Positions 9,674 through 18,091 of a stretch of DNA of 64,000 bases are shown in pieces. Under the pieces are notes generated by a model. The model saw only the letters and a program-made list of their open reading frames with translations, had not been told where the DNA came from and searched no databases. The position numbers were made by a program, and so were the translations under genes. Origin of the DNA: Dyadobacter fermentans (GTDB taxonomy: Bacteria; Bacteroidota; Bacteroidia; Cytophagales; Spirosomataceae); the NCBI RefSeq assembly GCF_019924045.1, contig NZ_JAHXBN010000011.1, positions 248,001 to 312,000 on the forward strand. The letters are read 5' to 3'. How positions within the stretch are numbered: position 1 is the first letter of the stretch; each line of letters starts with the position of its first letter.

Positions 9674-12070
9674 TTAATTCCAGTCCGATTCCAGGTTCAC
9701 GCCCACGCGGAGCGCTTTGAGTCCCGTAACTCCCTGCAAGTCTTCGAGATCGAAGAATTCCAGGTCATCCAATAAAGTATTTTTTTCCTGCAAATACCGG
9801 ATATATCCGACATATTCTTCGGCCGACTTGCTGTTGAAATACACGAGTGCGATCTTGCCCGGCTGGGTAAGCCGCTCACCTGTACCTTTCACATGCACCT
9901 TGTCGATCCGTTTCTTGATCACCTGGTACCGGATATTGTAGGCGCCTTCGACGTCGAACCGTCGCTCGTCGTCCCGGAAACTGATGTCGATACTGCCCGA
10001 GTTGATGAAAATCAGCTGGGTGGTTTCGAGCGGCTTTTCCAGTTGCGGGATCAGCGAATGTGTGATCCGGGCAATGGCTGCCATGGTAGTCAGTTGCCAC
10101 AGGCGAATGTTTTTCAGGTAAAGTTCGCTGAAACGCTTTTCCGGTTCAATGGACTGGCCAATGTAAATGTCGTACTCGATCCCGTCCGTCCTGAATTTTT
10201 CGAAATAGCAGGGGTACGATTCCTGGATTTCGTTTCTGAACAGATCGAGGTAAAGGTTGACGGAGGAGTTAATTGCCTGCATAGAAGCTTCCAGCTCGCG
10301 ACGGTTGGCAAATGCCGAGCCATGGTCCTCGTCAATCATTTCAAAATACTGGTCGATGCGGTTGCGCAGCACCAGCTCGCCGGGGTCCATGGCACCCGAG
10401 CCGAACATTTTCAGGCTTTCTTCCTTGAAATGCTCCAAGAACGGATGGGCTTCATTTTCCAGGAAGTCGCGAATCTTCATTTCGTCGTTATCGGTGCTTT
10501 CGTCGGTGATTTCCGCTATCCACTTCCTGCATTTGAAGATCATCTCGTCGGCCAGCCCGAACCCGAGTTTTTGTTTAAGAACAGTAAAGGTTTCTATCAA
10601 TACATTGAATTGAAGACGAAGATCTTCCCGAAGTGCTGCATTTCTTTCGAGCGTGGAATTCCGGATGTCGATCGCGCCGTACAGCGGGAACACGTTCCGG
10701 AACTGAATGCCTTCTATCTCCGCGCTCTGCGGGTTGAGGGCCTTGTCGCGGATATAATGCCAAGCGGTTTCGCGGAAGCGCCATTGTACGGCGGGTTGCA
10801 GCGAGGTAAACTTGTCGCGGATCACATTGTCGATCTGCAAATTGAACTCATCGATGTAGTTGGTCATCATCTGCGCGATCCACGGCAAAGCGATGTCCAG
10901 CTTCGCGAGCAAACGTTCATCGATCGATTTCTGCTCTTTGGAATACACTTCCAGCACGCCCACTACCTTGTTGTCGTGGTAAACGGGCAGCAGTGCGTAC
11001 GCTTCCACACCGTCATTTTGCAGAATGCGGATAAAGTCCTGCTTTTTGGGGTCTTCCGCACCGAGGTTACGCAAAAGCAGCGTTTTCGGCGCCTCAAAAT
11101 ACTGGGTAGCCATGTCGAGGTACGTCTGCTCGGCCATGTCGTTCTCGGTAGCCGCGCTCATGAGCTTGCTAAACAGGATAGAGCTCCGGTCGAAAACGAG
11201 TTTGTTGTTCACGCGCAAGACTGCCATGAGTCCGAAATCGACCCCAGCGTTTTCAACCAGCATTTTCAATGCGCCCGCCACGTAGTTGAAATACGTTTTG
11301 GGATCATAGGAAGCGCGGTCGAGGATGGTATTCTTGATGTTTTCGACGGCGTGCTCGGCAGTAACGTCGTTGAGTGTAATCACCGAGAAGCCCTCGAAAT
11401 GAAAGAGGCTGTGTGGCAATAGGGTGGAAAATACATTCAAATCGAAATTCTCCTGCAAATCCGAGCGCAGCGTATCGAGGTCGAGCTCGGGGAGGCTGCC
11501 TTTGGCGTATACTTCACAAAAACTGTTATCGATATGTACCCTGTAAAACTTCTGCAGGCCCGAATCGTCGTCCTTCAAAGTAATGATCATATCCGGATGG
11601 TGCAGCGGGGGAAAATGGTAGAGCTTTTCCAGAATGAAGGAATAGAGCATCTGCATTTTCTGCCTGTAGTTGACCCCGCGGTCTTCGATAAGGTCGCACC
11701 GTATGTTGCCATCCTGCTGAAAAAGCAGGCTGTAAAAGCCCGACGTGCCGTAAAAAACAATAGGGCTGACGGGAGCACTCAACGCCCAGAAAACTTCCTT
11801 TTCGTTGGCGATAGGTGGCATGAGCATGCCATAGATCAAACTCAGTTCCTCTTTATAGTTGGTAACTTCCGCGAGCGGAATATCCTGACTGAAAGCCGGA
11901 TTGGCTTTCAGTTTATCAAGAACCAGCGAGAAAAATGTCTTTTTGACCGTTTCTTCCTGATCGATTTTACTTTCCAGAAAGCTGATGAAGCTCCGGAAAG
12001 AAATGGATGAGTCAAGTTTCTGGAGACCGTATGGTGTGTTTTGAGTTACATCAATCGTGATCGGTTCCAT
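9674..12070 (-). CDS. large GAF-domain signalling protein, output domain unrecognised
   Basis: A 798-residue soluble protein, first gene of the run, with 24 bases before the HD gene. Residues about 255-410 look like a GAF domain (YNYVAGALKMLVENAGVDFGLMAVLRV, then ALLPVYHDNKVVGVLEVYSK). After a linker comes FPLYGAIDIRNSTLERN (about 461-477), which faintly resembles the first metal-binding strand of class III nucleotide cyclases (DIxxxT), and later YFEKFRTDGIEYDIYIGQSI (about 622-641) and IRYQVIKKRIDKVHVKGTG (about 713-731). These blocks look conserved and structured, but I cannot assign them to a family with certainty. No membrane segment or kinase motif is present. A signal-sensing protein feeding the HD/PycTM protein is the working inference. 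Confidence 0.6.
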   Translation of the reverse strand: MEPITIDVTQNTPYGLQKLDSSISFRSFISFLESKIDQEETVKKTFFSLVLDKLKANPAFSQDIPLAEVTNYKEELSLIYGMLMPPIANEKEVFWALSAPVSPIVFYGTSGFYSLLFQQDGNIRCDLIEDRGVNYRQKMQMLYSFILEKLYHFPPLHHPDMIITLKDDDSGLQKFYRVHIDNSFCEVYAKGSLPELDLDTLRSDLQENFDLNVFSTLLPHSLFHFEGFSVITLNDVTAEHAVENIKNTILDRASYDPKTYFNYVAGALKMLVENAGVDFGLMAVLRVNNKLVFDRSSILFSKLMSAATENDMAEQTYLDMATQYFEAPKTLLLRNLGAEDPKKQDFIRILQNDGVEAYALLPVYHDNKVVGVLEVYSKEQKSIDERLLAKLDIALPWIAQMMTNYIDEFNLQIDNVIRDKFTSLQPAVQWRFRETAWHYIRDKALNPQSAEIEGIQFRNVFPLYGAIDIRNSTLERNAALREDLRLQFNVLIETFTVLKQKLGFGLADEMIFKCRKWIAEITDESTDNDEMKIRDFLENEAHPFLEHFKEESLKMFGSGAMDPGELVLRNRIDQYFEMIDEDHGSAFANRRELEASMQAINSSVNLYLDLFRNEIQESYPCYFEKFRTDGIEYDIYIGQSIEPEKRFSELYLKNIRLWQLTTMAAIARITHSLIPQLEKPLETTQLIFINSGSIDISFRDDERRFDVEGAYNIRYQVIKKRIDKVHVKGTGERLTQPGKIALVYFNSKSAEEYVGYIRYLQEKNTLLDDLEFFDLEDLQGVTGLKALRVGVNLESDWN

Positions 12071-12175
12071 TATTTGGTTTTTTGCACACTGAATGAATGC
12101 TCTGATGGCTTTCGGTTACTAAAATTCAGTGTTTTTTGTCAAACTGCCAACGATAAACGTTGAATTACGGTTCCA

Positions 12176-13453
12176 TTAAACCGATTCGACCTTTTCCTGC
12201 GTTACCGAAGGCTTAATGATCATTCGCAGGGACTGATCTTTGGTGAAATAGGCGATCATCCAGTTGTAAAGCGTTTTCATACGATTACGGTGGTTGATCA
12301 GTGAAATGAGGTGTATGAAAAGCCACGCCAACCACGCGATCACGCCTTTGAAATGAACTTTCGGCGAGGGCAGGTCTACCACGGCTTTGGCACGGCCGAT
12401 AATGGCCATCGAGCCTTTGTCATTGTATTTAAATGCGTGCAGCGGCTGATGCTCGGCGATCAGCTCGAAGTTACGCGCGAGATTCTTGCCTTGCTGGATC
12501 GCTACCTGCGCTACCTGCGGGTGCCCGTTCGGGAAGCCTTCGTCGGTGGTTTGCAGGCAGCAGTCGCCGATCGCATAGATATTATAGGTACTGTTCACCT
12601 TGTTGTACGCATCCACGAGCAGCCTCCGCCCGCGTCCGTAAGCTTCCGCGGGGATACCTTCGAACACCCTGCCCGTAACCCCTGCCGCCCAGATGAGCGT
12701 TTTGGCATCAATACTGTCGCCTTCGGAGAAATACACTTTGTCGTCGACGAAGTCGGACACGTGGGTATTGAGGCGGATTTTCACGCCGAGCTTGCTCAGG
12801 TCTTTGTAGGTATCTTCCTGCGAAGCCTTGCTCATGGGTGAAAGCAATGCCTCACTACCGTCGACCAGGTATATTTCGCTGCCTTTCCCGGCCAGCTCGG
12901 GATATTCCTTGCGAAGGATGCCGTTACGCATTTCGGCAAACATCCCGGAGATTTCCACGCCCGTAGGTCCACCTCCCGCGATCACGACCGTCAGCAGTTT
13001 TTTGATCTCCGCCGGATCGGTACTGAGTGTCGCCTGCTCCATCTGCATCAGCAGCTTGTTCCGCATACTGATCGCATCTTCGAGCGTTTTCATCGGCGTC
13101 GCATTCCGCTTCACATTCTCCATCCCGAAAAAATTCGTTTCCGCACCGGTTGCGAACACGAGGATATCATAGGCCAGCTCACCGTTATGCAGGATGATCT
13201 TGTTCTCCCCCGGCACCACCCTCTGTAACTCCCCTAGCCGGAAGTGAAGGTTCTCTTTTCCTGAAAAGAGCTTTCGGAACGGGTAACTGATGCTCGATGG
13301 TTCCAGGAAGGCCGTCGCGACCTGGTATATCAGCGGCGGAAAGAAGTTGTAGTTGTTCTTGTCTACCAGGGTTACCTCAAATTTCTCACTCTTTGCAAGG
13401 TCCAGCGCCAGGTTGACACCGGCAAATCCTCCTCCTACGATTACAATATTCAT
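12176..13453 (-). CDS. ndh: type II NADH:quinone oxidoreductase (NDH-2)
   Basis: A flavoprotein that passes electrons from NADH to the quinone pool without pumping protons. The 425 residues hold two Rossmann folds: the FAD site at the N-terminus (IVIVGGGFAGVNLALDL) and the NADH site near residue 170 (VVIAGGGPTGVEISGMF). The FAD-binding ATG-type strand (FATGAE) and AIGDCC are present, followed by QVAQVAIQQGKNLARN, typical of NDH-2. The hydrophobic stretch VIAWLAWLFIHLISLINHRNRMKTLYNW near the C-terminus is the expected membrane anchor. It stands alone, between a hairpin on its 5' side and the GAF gene on its 3' side. Confidence 0.93.
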   Translation of the reverse strand: MNIVIVGGGFAGVNLALDLAKSEKFEVTLVDKNNYNFFPPLIYQVATAFLEPSSISYPFRKLFSGKENLHFRLGELQRVVPGENKIILHNGELAYDILVFATGAETNFFGMENVKRNATPMKTLEDAISMRNKLLMQMEQATLSTDPAEIKKLLTVVIAGGGPTGVEISGMFAEMRNGILRKEYPELAGKGSEIYLVDGSEALLSPMSKASQEDTYKDLSKLGVKIRLNTHVSDFVDDKVYFSEGDSIDAKTLIWAAGVTGRVFEGIPAEAYGRGRRLLVDAYNKVNSTYNIYAIGDCCLQTTDEGFPNGHPQVAQVAIQQGKNLARNFELIAEHQPLHAFKYNDKGSMAIIGRAKAVVDLPSPKVHFKGVIAWLAWLFIHLISLINHRNRMKTLYNWMIAYFTKDQSLRMIIKPSVTQEKVESV

Positions 13454-13543
13454 GGTGCTTAATTTATTAGGGGGTTAATGAAATGTGTGATGCTTCGGTA
13501 GGTTCAGGAGGCTTAACCAATAGTGTGCCAATGCATTACTTTC

Positions 13544-13572
13544 GGATGGCGTTTTACAGTAAAACGCCATCC
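13544..13572. terminator. 13-bp perfect hairpin ending the lipid locus
   Basis: GGATGGCGTTTTA and its exact complement flank a CAG loop. It lies between the stop of the ICMT-like gene (13581) and the start of ndh (13453), where a minus-strand terminator is expected. The run of T residues follows on the plus strand side, so it is an imperfect intrinsic terminator for the minus-strand message; it may also simply block or stabilise the transcript end. Confidence 0.55.
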
Positions 13573-13580
13573 CTTTTATT

Positions 13581-14309
13581 TCAGGCCATGCTGTCTGTCA
13601 TCTTTCCGGATTTCTTCAGATACCTTACATAACCATACAATGCACCGAGGATCAGCACAATCACCGCAAAAAGGGTGATTCTTTTATCCGGTTCCGGCAC
13701 GATTTCCGGGTATTTGAAAATCAATAGGGCCACAATGCCTATCAGCCAAACCAGCAATGTGTTGTATTCTTTCAAAAGCCAGCGCTTGTAATTGAAACGC
13801 ATGTCTTTGAATGTATCCAAAATACCTGCCGGATTGATCAGCCAGCGGTTCACCCGGCTGCAATACGCATCGAACTGCGTACCGAATTTATTTCTCAGAA
13901 AGTTCTCCTCCGCCAGTACAATCGCCTGATAGATAAACAAAAACAGCGGCATTACGATTCCGACGTAGATCAGCGAGTTAGCCAAAATACCCACGCCCAG
14001 CAACATCAGTATATTACCCACATACAGCGGGTTACGGCAATGCCGGAAAATACCTTCGGTCACCAGCTTCTCGGCATACACCTTTTTGTCGCGGCCGCCG
14101 CGGATAATGTACGCGAGGCCGATGGTGATACCCCGGATGAGCTCTCCTGAAAACGTCACCAGTAATCCGAGGATCACCGGGTACAGGTAATAACCAGGAC
14201 CGAATTGCTCACGTGAAAAGATCGGCGGCGACGGCAAAAACAGCAGCAGGTACAGGATGATAAACAGGTTATTTCTGTACTTGAAAAAGAAATTACCGAT
14301 CGCGATCAT
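13581..14309 (-). CDS. membrane methyltransferase of the ICMT/PEMT family
   Basis: A 242-residue protein with about five hydrophobic segments. The family's AdoMet-binding end is present: RHCRNPLYVGNILM (about 91-104) gives the R-x3-NP-x-Y motif, and EENFLRNKFGTQFDAYCSRVNRWL gives the closing EE-FG-Y-Y element. Family members methylate isoprenylcysteine or phospholipid amines at the membrane. Its ATG overlaps the stop of the preceding methyltransferase (ATGA type), so the two are translationally coupled. In this locus a methylated lipid or headgroup is the likely substrate, but none is shown by the sequence. The C-terminus has two further hydrophobic segments beyond the usual core. Confidence 0.78.
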   Translation of the reverse strand: MIAIGNFFFKYRNNLFIILYLLLFLPSPPIFSREQFGPGYYLYPVILGLLVTFSGELIRGITIGLAYIIRGGRDKKVYAEKLVTEGIFRHCRNPLYVGNILMLLGVGILANSLIYVGIVMPLFLFIYQAIVLAEENFLRNKFGTQFDAYCSRVNRWLINPAGILDTFKDMRFNYKRWLLKEYNTLLVWLIGIVALLIFKYPEIVPEPDKRITLFAVIVLILGALYGYVRYLKKSGKMTDSMA

Positions 14310-15055
14310 GATTTTTTATAAGCTATCATTCCTGAAAAATTGTACCACTTGAAGAAAATTTCGCAGTCGGCGAAACCGGCCTCTTTCAGCAGAAGCATGT
14401 TTTCAGACAACTTGTAAGGGATCAGCACATTTTCGAGCGCTTCCCGTTTCTGGGATATTTCGAGCTCGCTGTAATGGTTGCGCCGCTTATAGTTGTAATA
14501 GTATTTAATAAAATCACGATTAAACACGCTGCTCTCCGCGAGCACTTTCTCCACCAACAGCAATACACCGCCGGGGTTCAATCCTTCATAAATGTTTCTC
14601 AGAAGTCTTTCGCGGTACAACGGCCTCACAAATTGCAACGTAAGGCAGAGTATCACGACAGAACCGTTGGAAATGGGAAGCTGCTGGTGCAAATCCCCTG
14701 CGACGAGGTCGTATGGTCTTACAAAACCCGCTTCTTTCAGCTTCAAATCGCATTTGTCGAGCATTTCCTGCGACTCGTCGATCCCGACAAACCGGATGTC
14801 CGAGGGAATGAGTTGGTCCAGACCAATCAGCGTGGTGCCGGTAGAGCACCCCAGGTCGTACACAAATGTTCCTTCTTTCACATGGTCGGCAGCGATCTCG
14901 GCGAGCATTCGCTGCATCTCGTTGTAATAGGGTACTGACCTGCTCACCATGTCGTCAAAGACATTCACCACTGTAGTCCCGAACTTGAAGTCCGAGACCT
15001 TCGTGATTTCATCTCTGAAGACCTGGTCTAAATTCTCACTTCCAAGGTTCTTCAT
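14306..15055 (-). CDS. SAM-dependent methyltransferase, CmoA-like
   Basis: A soluble 249-residue class I methyltransferase. The AdoMet loop is VYDLGCSTGTTLIGL, the acidic strand end is FVGIDESQEMLDKC, and the post-motif is VVILCLTLQFV. The N-terminus (FRDEITKVSDFKFG, VVNVFDDMVSRSVPYY) and the YYNYKRRNHYSELEISQKREALENVLIPY stretch match CmoA, which makes carboxy-SAM from prephenate. No cmoB is nearby, and CmoA-like proteins in Bacteroidota occur in varied contexts. Placement inside a lipid locus and coupling to a membrane methyltransferase suggest a role on a lipid intermediate; CmoA identity is by motif only. Confidence 0.75.
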   Translation of the reverse strand: MKNLGSENLDQVFRDEITKVSDFKFGTTVVNVFDDMVSRSVPYYNEMQRMLAEIAADHVKEGTFVYDLGCSTGTTLIGLDQLIPSDIRFVGIDESQEMLDKCDLKLKEAGFVRPYDLVAGDLHQQLPISNGSVVILCLTLQFVRPLYRERLLRNIYEGLNPGGVLLLVEKVLAESSVFNRDFIKYYYNYKRRNHYSELEISQKREALENVLIPYKLSENMLLLKEAGFADCEIFFKWYNFSGMIAYKKS

Positions 15056-15072
15056 AAGTTAAAGTTACAGAG

Positions 15073-15711
15073 TTAGATTGAGTTAGATTTTGAGGCACGC
15101 TTTTCGTTGGAGTCGAAAACCCTGTCCCAAATATCTGAACTTACACCGTAACCTTTACTTGCATCTGAATAGTGATGTTGCATATGATGCTTTTTTAATT
15201 TCTTCCAGAAACCGGATTTGAAATTAGCATGATGCAACGCATAATGGCTCATATCATAAAACAGATACCCGGCCATAAACCCCGCATAGAAGGCGGCTAC
15301 ATAATATTCACTTAAAAAAAGCGTGAACAGGAAGTAGAAGCCCGTCGCCAGCGGAATGCTCACCGAAGGCGGCATCACCAATCGCTTGGCGTCATTGGGG
15401 TAATCATGATGCACACCATGAAAAATGAAATGGATGCGCTCCATGAACTTGCCGCGGGGTGTGAAATGAAACACGAACCGGTGCATAAAGTATTCGGTGA
15501 AAGTCCAGAAGAACAGTCCTCCGAATACCGTACCTACAAAATTGTACCAAAGCATCTCCCCCGGACCCAACGCTTTCCAGGAAAAGTAGCTGATCACCGG
15601 TATGAAAATGAAAAGGGGCACTGAATAATGTACCTTCGAGAATGCTTCCAGAAAGTCGCTTTTAAACATCCTGGAAGATTCCGTTGAGTTGGAGACATAG
15701 TTTTTAGGCAT
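15073..15711 (-). CDS. fatty acid 2-hydroxylase (FA2H/Scs7 type, sterol desaturase superfamily)
   Basis: A 212-residue di-iron membrane hydroxylase. All four histidine boxes are visible: HRFVFHF, HFIFHGVHHDYPND, HYALHHANF and HHMQHHYSD. The phrases EYFMHRFVFH, GVHHDYPNDAKRLVMPPS and GYGVSSDIWDRVF closely follow eukaryotic FA2H/Scs7, which hydroxylates C2 of the N-acyl chain of ceramide. The N-terminal cytochrome b5 domain of yeast Scs7 is missing, as in bacterial forms. Four hydrophobic segments fit the fold. Together with serine palmitoyltransferase in the same locus this predicts 2-hydroxy ceramides. It begins one base after the DUF4833 stop, so it is cotranscribed. Confidence 0.88.
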   Translation of the reverse strand: MPKNYVSNSTESSRMFKSDFLEAFSKVHYSVPLFIFIPVISYFSWKALGPGEMLWYNFVGTVFGGLFFWTFTEYFMHRFVFHFTPRGKFMERIHFIFHGVHHDYPNDAKRLVMPPSVSIPLATGFYFLFTLFLSEYYVAAFYAGFMAGYLFYDMSHYALHHANFKSGFWKKLKKHHMQHHYSDASKGYGVSSDIWDRVFDSNEKRASKSNSI

Positions 15712-15712
15712 G

Positions 15713-16282
15713 TCAGGATGGTTTTATTCGCTGAATAATGGTTTTACCGGTGGCAATCTCGGTGCCTTTGAGCTCGATGTAGAGCACATTCGGCGACCAG
15801 AATGTACCGCCGTCGATCCGGATGAATACCCTGCTCAGGATGCATTCCTTTTTATCGATGCTGGTATAAACGTGGTATTCATTCCGGGTATCCCTCCGCA
15901 GGTAAAGCGGCAGTTTCGAATACGCTACCGAACGGAGTTCATAAGTAGCATTGCCGATCGCCTTTGAATTGATACCGTATGCAAATTTCCGCTGCAAATA
16001 ATTGAGCTCCTTGCGCACCCCACCCTCCGGATAACGGATCCAGAATGTATTGACGGGGTTCTTTTCGCTGATTTTTCCTTGTTTGTCGACGTTAAGCTGG
16101 TAACAGATTGTATTCGTATTAGGGTCTCGCTGAATGTAAAAAAGCAATCCGGGAACGTTGTTCGGAACCGGAAACTCGTCCGGGTCCGTGGCCGTTGTGC
16201 CGGCTTTTTTGTCGGATAACCCTCCTGCATACGAAACAAGCGTCAGGCTGAGCGCCATCAGAATGTTGAGTACGTATTTCAT
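15713..16282 (-). CDS. DUF4833 exported protein
   Basis: A 189-residue protein with a 19-residue signal peptide (ending VSYAGG) and no later membrane segment, so periplasmic. The body, with NNVPGLLFYIQRDPNTNTICYQLN, NTFWIRYPEGG, ELNYLQRKFAYGI, KECILSRVFIRI and FWSPNVLYIELKG, fits the DUF4833 family of Bacteroidota. No catalytic motif can be named. It sits between the PfkB kinase (21 bases) and the fatty acid 2-hydroxylase (1 base). Position suggests a role in handling or transporting the lipid product. Confidence 0.75.
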   Translation of the reverse strand: MKYVLNILMALSLTLVSYAGGLSDKKAGTTATDPDEFPVPNNVPGLLFYIQRDPNTNTICYQLNVDKQGKISEKNPVNTFWIRYPEGGVRKELNYLQRKFAYGINSKAIGNATYELRSVAYSKLPLYLRRDTRNEYHVYTSIDKKECILSRVFIRIDGGTFWSPNVLYIELKGTEIATGKTIIQRIKPS

Positions 16283-16303
16283 GACTTCAATCGAAAACTA
16301 CAT

Positions 16304-17209
16304 TCAAAAAATGGCTTGTGCGATGATTTCACGGTCGCATTCGCCGTATTGTAACACTTCCTGCACATCTTCCGCGTTTCCGGAAAAAGGGCCCGACGAC
16401 TGGATTTTCAGTGTCGCCATCGCCGCCCCGAATTCGCCTGCCTCCTGCACTCCTGCGCCCTTCACGCGCTGGCTCAGGTAGCCGGCCATATAGGTATCGC
16501 CACAGCCGGTCGCGTCCACGACGTCGGTCGGTTTGTAAGCAGGGATTTGGTAAAAATGGTCGTCTTTGTAAATCAACGACCCTTTGCTGCCCAAGGTAAT
16601 GATGACTTCTTTTACCCCCAGATTGGCGAGATATTTCGCACCTTCGATCACGTCGCTCGTGCCTGCTACCACTTCCATTTCGAACTCATTGGCTTTGAGA
16701 ATGTGGATGTAGGGCAATGCTTCCTTTTTGGCTTCCCAATCGGTATAGAATACCTTCTGGTCCTTCACGTAGCGCAGGTAACCCTGGATATCGAGTGAAA
16801 CTTTGCCTTTCGCGGCCAGCATTTTGATGAGATCCACAGTAATATCGTCCGAAAGCAATGGTCCTAAATGGAAGTACTTAGCTTCGATGGCCGGCATTTG
16901 CGACACGGTGAACGGTGCAGCCTTATGCAGCACGTTCTGCTCGCGGTGATCCTGATTGGCGCTGTAAATGTTTTCGAAATAAACGGTGTAGGGGCTGTTC
17001 TGGGAAAAAACTTCGATGTTCTCCTCACGCAGGCCTGCAACGATATGGCTTTCCTTCTCGGCCAATGCCGTTACGAGCATATAGCGGACGTCGAACTGCC
17101 GGAGCGCCTTCGAAAAATAGAACGAAGTGCCCCCGGGCATATACTTGACAGACTGGGCAGTAACTACTTTATCCAAAGTGATATGCCCGATGGTACAAAT
17201 GTCGTACAT
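16304..17209 (-). CDS. PfkB-family carbohydrate or polyol kinase
   Basis: A 301-residue ribokinase-fold kinase. The N-terminal substrate lid region shows YMPGGTSFYFSKALRQF, the middle VSLDIQGYLR and LKANEFEMEV, and the ATP and catalytic end VVDATGCGDTYMAGYL with the anion-hole DxxGxGD and catalytic Asp. Known PfkB enzymes phosphorylate sugars, nucleosides or, in plants and Thermococcus, myo-inositol. The N-terminal pattern is compatible with the inositol kinase branch but that cannot be proved by eye. Being in a locus with a nucleotidyltransferase and a CDP-alcohol phosphotransferase, it may prepare the phosphorylated headgroup alcohol. Confidence 0.82.
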   Translation of the reverse strand: MYDICTIGHITLDKVVTAQSVKYMPGGTSFYFSKALRQFDVRYMLVTALAEKESHIVAGLREENIEVFSQNSPYTVYFENIYSANQDHREQNVLHKAAPFTVSQMPAIEAKYFHLGPLLSDDITVDLIKMLAAKGKVSLDIQGYLRYVKDQKVFYTDWEAKKEALPYIHILKANEFEMEVVAGTSDVIEGAKYLANLGVKEVIITLGSKGSLIYKDDHFYQIPAYKPTDVVDATGCGDTYMAGYLSQRVKGAGVQEAGEFGAAMATLKIQSSGPFSGNAEDVQEVLQYGECDREIIAQAIF

Positions 17210-17218
17210 GGTACTGGT

Positions 17219-17251
17219 GTCTCAACCCGAGCCTTAAGGCTTGGGTTATAG
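17219..17251 (+). repeat. REP-like hairpin, GTCTC prefix
   Basis: GTCTC is followed by the stem AACCCGAGCC/GGCTTGGGTT (one G-T wobble) and then ends in TATAG. It fills the gap between the HAD and PfkB genes. Its arrangement, a fixed GTCTC then hairpin then GGTTATAG, recurs at 17980-18009. Confidence 0.65.
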
Positions 17252-17258
17252 GTGATAA

Positions 17259-17966
17259 CTAGCCCAGGCTATCAATGGTGTCGGCCACCTGGGCAAAATC
17301 TGTAATTTCGGCATCGGCGACCGATGCCTGCATTTTGGTATCTTCTTCGAATCCCGCCACATTCAGCCAGATCGCCTTCGCGCCGGTTGCCTTTGCAGGC
17401 AAAATGTCTTTGGAATACGAATCGCCTACCGCCACGCATTCATGCGGAAGAAAGCCCTGCGCTTCCACGCCCAACTGCCATATCGCGGGGTCGGGCTTCC
17501 GGACGCCGACCACTGCCGATTCGACGACAGACTGGAAATAATACGCAATGCCAAATTCCTTTAATACGCTATTCAGGTTGCCATAAAAATTGGAAACCAT
17601 CACGAGAGGGTATTGGGCGGCCAGCTTTTCGAGAACGGGCGCTGCCTTTTCAACACTAGTGCGTGCGACGCGGTCACATTCGCGGGCGATGGCCTCGATG
17701 GCCTGGCTGTCCAGCTCGTATCCGTTTTCTTTCAGGTAGCCAAATTGCTGCTCTACTTTGAGAAACAGCACATCATAAAACACATGATGCGGCTGGATGA
17801 TCGGATGGATAGCCAATGCCCTCTCGCCAAACTTGTATGCACTCGCAAATGCTTCGTTGTCAACCTTTACATGATTATGCCGATACGCATCCCACAAAAC
17901 ATTGGCCCAATGCAAGCCGTTCGTATCAATCGTACCGCCATAATCAAATAAAATTCCTTTAATCAT
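17259..17966 (-). CDS. HAD-superfamily hydrolase
   Basis: A 235-residue cytoplasmic phosphatase-type HAD protein. Motif I is altered from DxDGT to FDYGGTIDTNG: the nucleophile Asp8 is kept while the usual second Asp position is Gly. Motif II is VMVSNFYGN, motif III lies at VGVRKPDPAIW (Lys), and motif IV is VAVGDSYSKDILPAKATGAKAIWLN. A helical cap lies between motifs I and II. Missing the second Asp of motif I is unusual for a phosphatase, where it is the general acid, so dehalogenase- or transferase-like chemistry or loss of activity is possible. It is flanked on both sides by REP-like elements. Confidence 0.82.
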   Translation of the reverse strand: MIKGILFDYGGTIDTNGLHWANVLWDAYRHNHVKVDNEAFASAYKFGERALAIHPIIQPHHVFYDVLFLKVEQQFGYLKENGYELDSQAIEAIARECDRVARTSVEKAAPVLEKLAAQYPLVMVSNFYGNLNSVLKEFGIAYYFQSVVESAVVGVRKPDPAIWQLGVEAQGFLPHECVAVGDSYSKDILPAKATGAKAIWLNVAGFEEDTKMQASVADAEITDFAQVADTIDSLG

Positions 17967-17979
17967 ACTTTAGTTTCCA

Positions 17980-18009
17980 GTCTCCAGGGATTGAAATCCC
18001 TGGTTATAG
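17980..18009 (+). repeat. REP-like hairpin, GTCTC prefix
   Basis: GTCTC leads a perfect 8-bp stem (CCAGGGAT, loop TGAA, ATCCCTGG) and then TTATAG. It matches the layout of the element at 17219-17251 while the stem sequence differs, as seen in REP families moved by TnpA-REP transposases. Confidence 0.65.
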
Positions 18010-18091
18010 ATTTTATATCAATTCTTATTCAAAATCGCTCTGCCAGCTTTGCTGATGACACTAGCTTTTTTGCTTATAGCTTGCTTCTGGT

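Noticed and set aside
9893..11422. A 509-residue open frame on the plus strand opposite the GAF gene
   Set aside because: It is an antisense shadow: the minus-strand gene has coherent domain motifs and good coupling with its neighbours, while the plus frame has none.
8360..12070. Calling the GAF and HD/DUF5706 genes a Pycsar system outright
   Set aside because: Established Pycsar systems need a class III pyrimidine cyclase, which cannot be recognised with confidence in the GAF protein; kept as a finding, not as an annotation.
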